This document shows positions 1-5,039 of a stretch of 8,998 nucleotides of DNA, one piece after another; positions within the stretch are counted from its first letter, which is position 1, and the number at the start of each line of letters is the position of its first letter. Under the pieces are notes generated by a model. The model had not been told where the DNA came from. It saw nothing but the letters and a program-made list of their open reading frames with translations, and ran no database searches. Origin of the DNA: Planctomycetaceae bacterium UBA969. GTDB taxonomy: Bacteria > Planctomycetota > Planctomycetia > Gemmatales > Gemmataceae. The stretch lies in assembly GCA_002303765.1 (NCBI GenBank), contig DBCB01000068.1:1-8998 (forward strand). The letters are read 5' to 3'. The translations under genes and the position numbers were made by a program.

Positions 1-507
1 AATGAAACATCTTCCGGCGATTCAAATAATAAATCAATCCGATCAGAATTTTTAGGCATACGATATCCTCTTATTTGTTGGCTTGACGAATTATTTACCC
101 ATCCTTCATGCCCTTGGGCCAACAAGTGGAATGAGCAGAAACTTGAAATAGAATTTTATGACTCCAACGATAGGGCTTGGCAGTTTTGGGATCAAGCAAA
201 ACTTGCCGAACAATTTTCAAGCATAGACTACCTTGAAATATTTTTCCTTGCCAGCGTAATGGGATTCCATGGAACAAAAAACGAAAATTCCTCCGAATTG
301 ATTGGTTGGCAAAAAAAAACCGCACACAAACTAAATGAAAAGAAAACACCGCTAACCTTTGAATGGGATTCCCCCATGCAGACTAATGTTTACCCTCGAC
401 TAAATGCAAAAGCTTTCAAATCAATGCTTGTGGTTACCGGACTATTATTTTCAACGACAATTCCAATCATAGCATTTCTTTTTTTTTCATGGTTAAGCGG
501 TAATTAA
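1..507 (+). CDS. tssL: TssL/DotU-like type VI secretion inner-membrane protein, 3' part
   Basis: Partial gene, open at the left window edge; 168 codons visible, ending in TAA. The segment RYPLICWLDELF (visible residues 21-32), followed by PWANKW, LEIEFYD, and the stretch around YLEIFFLASVMGFHG (77-91), matches the DotU/TssL cytoplasmic domain pattern: 'LDE', then 'W....LE..F', then an L-E-hydrophobic helix ending in a 'GF.G' turn. A single hydrophobic helix at about residues 141-165 lies close to the C-terminus, which is the known TssL topology (cytoplasmic domain, one C-terminal membrane anchor). In known type VI systems TssL pairs with TssM in the inner membrane and contacts the baseplate. 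The next gene, 16 bp downstream, is TssM-like, which supports the call. DotU also occurs in type IVB systems paired with IcmF, so the system type is inferred from the pair and not proven. No peptidoglycan-binding extension follows the anchor. Confidence 0.72.
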   Translation, partial: NETSSGDSNNKSIRSEFLGIRYPLICWLDELFTHPSCPWANKWNEQKLEIEFYDSNDRAWQFWDQAKLAEQFSSIDYLEIFFLASVMGFHGTKNENSSELIGWQKKTAHKLNEKKTPLTFEWDSPMQTNVYPRLNAKAFKSMLVVTGLLFSTTIPIIAFLFFSWLSGN

Positions 508-509
508 TT

Positions 510-515
510 GAGAGG
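510..515 (+). promoter_or_regulatory. ribosome binding site for the tssM-like gene
   Basis: GAGAGG lies 8 nt before the ATG at 524, in the short gap after the tssL-like stop. It fixes the start of the downstream gene and supports co-translation of the pair from one mRNA. Confidence 0.6.
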
Positions 516-523
516 TCAAAATC

Positions 524-2113
524 ATGGCGGAATGGTTTCTATATATAACAGCATGGATTTGGGCAGTTATCGCCCCGGTTAGCAAACATAATCCTTCAGC
601 CAATACACTTTTGCTGATTTTAAAATGGGTTCTTCACGCCCTACTTATTTTTATATGTATAATAGGATTTCAATTTTTGCATAATTATTCCGAATTTCAA
701 CGGTTTGTCAGATTCCCCGGACCAGGTATCCGAGACCATTGGTTGCCCTTGTTTTTCTTGATTTTATATGTTCACATTTGGATGGTTTGGTTTCTTTGGT
801 TTTACTCGTCATTTTTTTTGACTTCATCTCCTTTCCCAGATATTGATTCAGCTTGGGACAACGGCCTAAAAACAACAAAAGTTCAAAATATTGATATATC
901 AACAACCCCAATTTTCCTAACAATTGGCCACCCCACTTCGGGACTGAACCACTTATTGAAACTACACTCACAAAACACGAGAAACTTAATATGGCAAGAC
1001 TCGCATTGCCTTCCTACTGTCGATGGTGTGTATATCACATATGGAAATAACTGCAACCTTGGCTCGCTAGAATCAAACCTTGCAACAGAGTACCTCGAAC
1101 AATGGAAGTCGTTTTCTGAAGAACAAAGGTCCTCCAATTTTAATTTTATGGCGACTACTATAGATGTCGAAACTAACCCGAACCACCTTAAACCTGAAAC
1201 CTTAAACCAAAAACAAAGCTCTTTGCCAATTCCAGCATCGCCCCCCCCACAAACCCAAGAAATGCCTCAACCTGATATCTCAGCAACAACTTCAAAACCA
1301 CCCCCCGTCAGTGAAATCAATCCCGAATCTGTTTTATTGGCAACTAACCTGCCAAAAGCGGAAGCAAATCTTAGGGCAGCATACTTTACTCAAAAGGTTG
1401 TAGATCTGAGATTTCCTCTTTGCCCTGCAAACGGAATCGCCGTTATAATTCCAATCCCTTATTTAACACAAACAAACATAAAACCCATACTTGCTTCAGC
1501 GCAAAAAGACTTAATTCTTATTCGTGACAGCCTTCAGCTTCAATGCCCAGTTTCTATTTTTTTTAGCGATATTGACCAAATCCCTGGATATTCAGAATTT
1601 GCGCCTTTACTTCAAGCAAAAAGCCCAAAAGAACCCTTTGGTGTCGCCTTCCCCTCATGCTCAAACAATCTCGTTTCCAGCGAAGTTGCTAATAAAATTA
1701 AATCCGCTATTACTTGGTCTCTGATCGAATGGTTACCCAAAACAATTTATCCTTTCCTAAAAAATCAAAACACTACCAGAAGAGAAAATTCGGATATTAT
1801 TAAGTTTCTTTCACTTTTATGGAAAATCGAACCAATTATGTCCCAGTTTACTGCTCGGTTATTGACCCCCGACAACCATCCTCCCTTCCTAACTGGCGGC
1901 TGTTTTTTTATCGCGACTGGAAATGAACCTCTTCAGCAAGGTTTTTATGAACCAGCATTTAAAAACATGATCAAACTGCAAAACTTTGTTTCATGGACTT
2001 CAAAGGCTTTTTATCAAGACAAAATCAGAGGTATTCTTACTTGGCTTGGGTATTCGCTCATAATGGTTTGGATTGGCGTTACACTATACCTTCTTTGGTT
2101 GATTGTTTTGTAA
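524..2113 (+). CDS. tssM: Truncated TssM/IcmF-like membrane protein with degenerate P-loop
   Basis: 529 residues. Two membrane helices at about 29-52 and 73-99 are followed by a cytoplasmic region and a third helix at 505-528 that ends the protein. The cytoplasmic part follows the ImcF-related N-terminal order: a P-loop-like strand (TPIFLTIGHPTSGLN, 128-142), NGIAVIIPIPYL (303-314), CPVSIFFSDIDQIPGYSEF (341-359; family form 'PVYvl.tK.D.i.Gf.eyF'), and PPFLTGGCFFIATG (453-466; family form 'fLRGlYFTSg'). The P-loop reads G-H-P-T-S-G-L-N, so the lysine that binds nucleotide phosphate is Leu141; ATP/GTP hydrolysis is unlikely. Residues about 215-275 are a Pro/Ser/Gln-rich linker not typical of the family. 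Classical TssM has over 1,000 residues with a large periplasmic part that binds TssJ and the outer-membrane ring; here nothing follows helix 3. The stop codon is clean and the next gene is convergent, so this is not a frameshift visible in the window. Start set by the SD at 510-515. Confidence 0.7.
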   Translation: MAEWFLYITAWIWAVIAPVSKHNPSANTLLLILKWVLHALLIFICIIGFQFLHNYSEFQRFVRFPGPGIRDHWLPLFFLILYVHIWMVWFLWFYSSFFLTSSPFPDIDSAWDNGLKTTKVQNIDISTTPIFLTIGHPTSGLNHLLKLHSQNTRNLIWQDSHCLPTVDGVYITYGNNCNLGSLESNLATEYLEQWKSFSEEQRSSNFNFMATTIDVETNPNHLKPETLNQKQSSLPIPASPPPQTQEMPQPDISATTSKPPPVSEINPESVLLATNLPKAEANLRAAYFTQKVVDLRFPLCPANGIAVIIPIPYLTQTNIKPILASAQKDLILIRDSLQLQCPVSIFFSDIDQIPGYSEFAPLLQAKSPKEPFGVAFPSCSNNLVSSEVANKIKSAITWSLIEWLPKTIYPFLKNQNTTRRENSDIIKFLSLLWKIEPIMSQFTARLLTPDNHPPFLTGGCFFIATGNEPLQQGFYEPAFKNMIKLQNFVSWTSKAFYQDKIRGILTWLGYSLIMVWIGVTLYLLWLIVL

Positions 2114-2131
2114 TGCTCCCCAAAACTAATC

Positions 2132-3613
2132 TTAGGGACTAAAAGTCTGAGGTATATCCAATTTTGGATTGGGTGTTAAAATTGCACCCTGCACCTTCTT
2201 TTTAATCATATCCATAGTTGTCATTTTAACTGGCTCAGTTACCATAATTCCGGTAAATGTCTGAATGGTTATTGATGAATTTTTCTGGGTAAACACTGGA
2301 ACCTTTACTGTTGTCTCATATTCTTCTGGAACAAGCTCAACACATTTAGCAATCACCGTTGATGTCATCGGAACAAGCCTTATCACTTTCTTTTTGGCCC
2401 CCGATACTTCATCAATGACCAGTTCCTCAACTTCACTTGTTGAATGAACTATTCTTTCTTCAACCTTTTCTTTTGGTACCATAATTATTACTTTTCTTTT
2501 TTCTTCTCGATAGGTAACTTCCGTTTCAAGACTTGGCACAACATTGAAGATAGGTTTTACTAACACCCTAGGTTCAGCAATTAACTCTTGCTGTTCATAA
2601 ACTTTCACACTTAAATGCTTAAAAATATCGGACCTTAAGCAATCAATTACCGGTTCGTTAAATGAAAGTTTCGAACCCTTCTTGAACCAATGCTTTGCAT
2701 GCTTTCCTGCAGCATATGGTTCTACTACTTCCTTAGGTCCTTCTGGAACAGTCCTAGGCTCAGTTACAGAAGGCCGAACAACATCTACTTCGGAAATATT
2801 AGGGCCTAAAACCTTTGAAGCTTCAATCAATATATCATTAGCAGAATTGCCTAAATCCAATGCAGGATTAGGCACCAATTGCGACCCACGCGGAACAGTC
2901 ATTTCTAATGGCCCAGTTACAGCCTCACTTGGCGCCGTAGTAATCCCTGGAATTAAAACCGGAAATTGCAGATCGAGTTCGGGCTCTTTTTCTTTGATTT
3001 CAGAATTAGCTAATGATTTCACTGTCTCGCTTAATGGCAGAAAAGGAAAATTCATCTCAATTTTTAAATCTGGCCTAGCTTTACGATCGCCGGAACCACC
3101 CTTTTTTTCTTCAACATTTACTTTTACATTATCTGGAAATTTTTGCTGCTTTTTATCGACTTCAGGCTGTTCGACGAAAGGTATTGGTTTACTCTTCTTT
3201 AAATCTAAATTAGCATTATTATCCGAGGTGACACTCAAAGGCAAAGTCGGAAAAATCGGTGGGTGCTCATCAGCCTTTAAATCAATAACCGGATCATTTA
3301 CTCTGGCATCTTTTTTGACATCTATTTCTTCTTCATCTTGTGGATTTTGCAACGTATTTATATTGATTTTCATTGGTATATTTGGAAGTAATGAAGGGCG
3401 ACCGTCAAAAATCTGATTTTGTTCACTAACCTTTAATTCAATAATCCTATTTTTGGAATTGCTTTTTTTTGTCCCTTTTTCAATATTTGCTTTTTTATCC
3501 TCAGAAAAATTTTGAGGTTTCGACGGTAAATCTGGAAGAAAAGAAGGGCGCTCCCCAAATACCTGGGAAAACCCAAATGATGTCAACAGCAAACAAACAA
3601 CAACATCTTTCAT
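2132..3613 (-). CDS. Exported protein with Pro-rich degenerate repeats, function unknown
   Basis: 493 residues from the ATG at 3613. The frame stays open up to an ATG at 3703, but AAGGA sits 7 nt before 3613 and the protein then starts with MKDVVVCLLLTSFGFSQVFG, a plausible signal peptide cleaved after VFG; from 3703 this would be buried behind 30 Lys-rich residues. The mature N-terminal half (21-225) has degenerate repeats: ERPSFLPDLP (21-30), GRPSLLPNIP (71-80), EHPPIFPTLP (116-125), FPFLPLSE (189-196), FPVLIPGI (217-224), separated by charged Lys/Glu stretches, several preceded by 'P.(I/L)(D/E)L(K/Q)'. The C-terminal region (about 335-493) is rich in Val/Glu/Lys with spaced 'VP' pairs (IIMVPKEKVEE, IRLVPMTS, VELVPEEYE, VKVPVFT), suggesting beta-strand repeats. 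No enzyme motif or membrane anchor seen. It faces the tssM-like gene tail to tail with an 18-bp gap, so it is a separate transcription unit. I do not recognise the family; an envelope or surface role is inference. Confidence 0.68.
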   Translation of the reverse strand: MKDVVVCLLLTSFGFSQVFGERPSFLPDLPSKPQNFSEDKKANIEKGTKKSNSKNRIIELKVSEQNQIFDGRPSLLPNIPMKININTLQNPQDEEEIDVKKDARVNDPVIDLKADEHPPIFPTLPLSVTSDNNANLDLKKSKPIPFVEQPEVDKKQQKFPDNVKVNVEEKKGGSGDRKARPDLKIEMNFPFLPLSETVKSLANSEIKEKEPELDLQFPVLIPGITTAPSEAVTGPLEMTVPRGSQLVPNPALDLGNSANDILIEASKVLGPNISEVDVVRPSVTEPRTVPEGPKEVVEPYAAGKHAKHWFKKGSKLSFNEPVIDCLRSDIFKHLSVKVYEQQELIAEPRVLVKPIFNVVPSLETEVTYREEKRKVIIMVPKEKVEERIVHSTSEVEELVIDEVSGAKKKVIRLVPMTSTVIAKCVELVPEEYETTVKVPVFTQKNSSITIQTFTGIMVTEPVKMTTMDMIKKKVQGAILTPNPKLDIPQTFSP

Positions 3614-3620
3614 TCCCAAT

Positions 3621-3625
3621 TCCTT
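3621..3625 (-). promoter_or_regulatory. ribosome binding site that decides the start at 3613
   Basis: AAGGA on the minus strand, 7 nt before the ATG at 3613. The alternative ATG codons at 3703 and 3649 lack a comparable motif at proper spacing. Confidence 0.55.
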
Positions 3626-3874
3626 CTTTTTTTTGTCAGATTCCTTCATATTTAAGATGGCCTTTAAAAAATAAATGTCAAATTCACCCAATCTTATTTT
3701 CAAGCAAAAAAAAAAAACTAACCCTATTTAACAGCCCCCATTGCTATATTTTAACAACATCCGCTCTGCTAATTTCGCAAAACATACGTAAAGACTGGTC
3801 GCTCTATTTTAAGGTTGAAAGCTTTATTTATTTTGGTAGATCACTTTCATTCAATAAAAAGTCTCGCAAAACCC

Positions 3875-3962
3875 GTGAGTCCACTAACACTTATGGAGTC
3901 TTTGTGGCTCACATAAGTCCCCCCCAAACTATTTATAAGTTTGGTTGCTCCATTTTTTCTTT
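3875..3962. repeat. Cluster of interlocking inverted repeats, possible structured RNA
   Basis: GTGAGTCCAC (3875-3884) pairs with GTGGCTCAC (3904-3912) with one bulged T. ACTTATG (3889-3895), which lies in the loop of that stem, pairs with CATAAGT (3912-3918) just outside it; this is the topology of an H-type pseudoknot. Next, CCAAACT (3924-3930) and AGTTTGG (3938-3944) form a perfect 7-bp hairpin with loop ATTTATA, followed on the plus strand by a T-rich stretch up to about 3962. Pairings are seen directly; folding, transcription and strand are inferred. No known RNA family recognised. Confidence 0.35.
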
Positions 3963-4076
3963 TCAGCATTATATTTTTAAATGCTAATTTTTTTTCACAT
4001 TGGTCCTAATCTTGGTGCCGCAGAAAAACAAAAACCCTGCACAAGTAGATTAGTTACTCCCTTGCACTTTTTAACA

Positions 4077-4094
4077 CTATAGGGCTTGGGGGAA
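4077..4094. repeat. Possible left end of a decayed insertion sequence
   Basis: CTAT, five bases, then TTGGGGGAA here is mirrored at 4818-4833 as TTCCCCCAA, two bases, then ATAG preceded by C. The two would be imperfect inverted repeats about 757 bp apart enclosing the IS4 transposase relic. No target-site duplication was found, so this is tentative. Confidence 0.25.
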
Positions 4095-4200
4095 ATCTCC
4101 TGCTGATTTTAATTGGCGTCATTTCGATTGCAGTATACTTTGTTTAGGTTGTCTGTAAGCGTACTGTAAAGCTTTAATTCCCTATATCTTTGGCCAGGCA

Positions 4201-4584
4201 CTACCCAATGTGGATATTGGTCAAAAGGGCCCTGCCTCGCACAAGAACTATGTTGCCTGGTGGCGTATCACTCGTTCGGTTCAGATAGCCTTCGAGCCTA
4301 GCCAATCGGAGCAGAAAGATGCCGACGGTTTTCCTTCGTGATTCATCTTTCAGGGGAACCAAGTATTAAAAAAGTTTTATTTCCATGCCTGCGAAGTCCA
4401 GCTTCGCAGGCAACTTCGGCGATTTGCGGTTCACCATCGTCAGCCATAACACTCGCCATGCGAGGATATACATCATTGCAATCAGGTTCGCCAAACGTTC
4501 GGCGCTTCGCAATTTGAAATCTTCGGCCCGACAGCCGGATTTCAAAACCTTATAAAATGTCTCCCTCTTCCACCGCAGGGCATA
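4201..4584 (-). pseudogene. IS4-family transposase relic, C-terminal part
   Basis: Minus-strand reading from 4584 gives YALRWKRETFYKVLKSGC, an exact Y-(2)-R-(3)-E-(6)-K signature of IS4-family DDE transposases (Tyr codon 4582-4584, catalytic Glu codon 4561-4563), then CRAEDFKLRSAERLANLIAM and MYILAWRVLWLT, as in the family's C-terminal alpha-helical part. An in-frame TAA at 4366-4368 interrupts it; after that the same frame resumes with LARLEGYLNRTSDTPPG and the family-like tail up to the TAG at 4201-4203. Upstream, an in-frame TAA (4585-4587) abuts the Tyr codon and no N-terminal transposase sequence with the DD residues is found, so only about 128 codons of a protein usually near 400-480 residues remain. 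It cannot make an active enzyme. An inverted repeat GCCTGCGAAG / CTTCGCAGGC (4387-4396 / 4402-4411) lies inside the relic. Confidence 0.75.
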
Positions 4585-4587
4585 TTA

Positions 4588-4758
4588 ATTGAGCTTTCTA
4601 ATCGCATCCGCTTTGCACCTTACAGAAAGGTTGGTGATGAGGTGTTCGTTCTGGGAAGTACAGGTGCCAAAAGCGAAATAGATCAACCTGCGTTAATTAA
4701 GTTGGGGGCAAAAGCTTTAGGAATACCGGGCAACTTAGTCACCGTATCCCATGGATAA
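4588..4758 (+). pseudogene. Fragment of an unidentified reading frame next to the IS relic
   Basis: Plus-strand frame, no credible start codon, ending in TAA at 4756-4758. From the point where transposase similarity stops it reads protein-like: IELSNRIRFAPYRKVGDEV, then FVLGSTGAKSEIDQPALIKL, then GAKALGIPGNLVTVSHG. The opposite strand is broken by stops here and does not resemble a transposase. It could be the tail of a host gene cut by the element or of a passenger gene. I do not recognise the family; a chance open frame is possible. Confidence 0.25.
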
Positions 4759-4817
4759 GTTCAAAGATTGACCATGCACTATAAAAAGGAGTGCAAGTTT
4801 AACCCTATGGCTAGTAA

Positions 4818-4833
4818 TTCCCCCAAATCATAG
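4818..4833. repeat. Possible right end of the decayed insertion sequence
   Basis: TTCCCCCAAATCATAG, imperfect inverse of the sequence at 4077-4094. If both are real ends, the element is about 757 bp, roughly half of a complete IS4-type element, consistent with an internal deletion. Weak evidence on its own. Confidence 0.22.
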
Positions 4834-4912
4834 CTTTAGCCAACACCACAATTTAAGCCATTGTTTGCTCTTTACCTTAAATAACAGGCTAAAATCTAAT
4901 TCTTACGATTGT

Positions 4913-4954
4913 TTGAATACACACTAGTGGTGTCCACTACAAAGGTGTATTCAA
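4913..4954. repeat. 42-bp two-level palindrome, possible recombination or binding site
   Basis: Outer arms TTGAATACAC (4913-4922) and GTGTATTCAA (4945-4954) are perfect 10-bp inverted repeats. Nested inside is a second perfect hairpin, TAGTGG (4925-4930), loop TGT, CCACTA (4934-4939). No T-run follows on either strand, so it is not a normal terminator. It lies just beyond the terminator of the serine recombinase gene. Its length and near-symmetry are in the range of serine integrase attachment sites, but it could equally be a protein-binding site or an element end. Confidence 0.4.
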
Positions 4955-4982
4955 GCAAGTAAAGAACTAATCTCTGATAGCT

Positions 4983-5013
4983 AAAAAAAAGAGGCAGGGG
5001 GGCTGCCTCTTTT
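4983..5013 (-). terminator. Rho-independent terminator of the recombinase operon
   Basis: AAAAGAGGCAG (4987-4997) and CTGCCTCTTTT (5003-5013) form an 11-bp stem around a five-base loop. On the minus strand the stem runs into eight T residues (4990-4983), the classic intrinsic terminator form, about 27 bp after the stop codon of the serine recombinase gene. Confidence 0.85.
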
Positions 5014-5039
5014 AAAGATCAAGATTTTCAACACCAAGA

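Larger units (their letters stand above)
3614..4200. other. Intergenic region without a recognisable gene
   Basis: AT-rich, with a run of 12 A at 3706-3717. A plus-strand frame is open through 3469-3987, but it begins antisense to the signal-peptide gene and its product looks like random AT-rich translation. TTGACA at 3684-3679 (minus strand) could be a -35 for the exported-protein gene, but no convincing -10 follows. The only other structure seen is the inverted-repeat cluster at 3875-3962. Confidence 0.5.

Noticed and set aside
1..2113. Complete type VI secretion cluster
   Set aside because: Only two components are visible; no sheath, tube, spike, baseplate or effector gene lies within the window.
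2682..3416. Plus-strand frame of 244 codons
   Set aside because: Lies wholly antisense to the exported repeat protein; long only because the Pro/Lys/Glu-rich gene gives few stops on the other strand.
3614..3703. Extension of the exported protein to the ATG at 3703
   Set aside because: It would place 30 Lys-rich residues before an otherwise good signal peptide, and the SD fits the ATG at 3613.
3924..3962. Intrinsic terminator on the plus strand
   Set aside because: The 7-bp stem is A/T-rich and the T-run begins several bases after it, and there is no plus-strand gene upstream to terminate; kept only as part of the structured segment.
3469..3987. Plus-strand frame of 172 codons
   Set aside because: Its first third is antisense to the signal-peptide end of the exported-protein gene and the rest is AT-rich, Lys/Phe/Ser-heavy translation of intergenic DNA, with no RBS or recognisable motif.
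4387..4411. Terminator or CRISPR-like repeat at the GCCTGCGAAG hairpin
   Set aside because: It lies within the coding part of the transposase relic, has no T-run, and no second copy with spacers exists; no CRISPR array was seen in the window.
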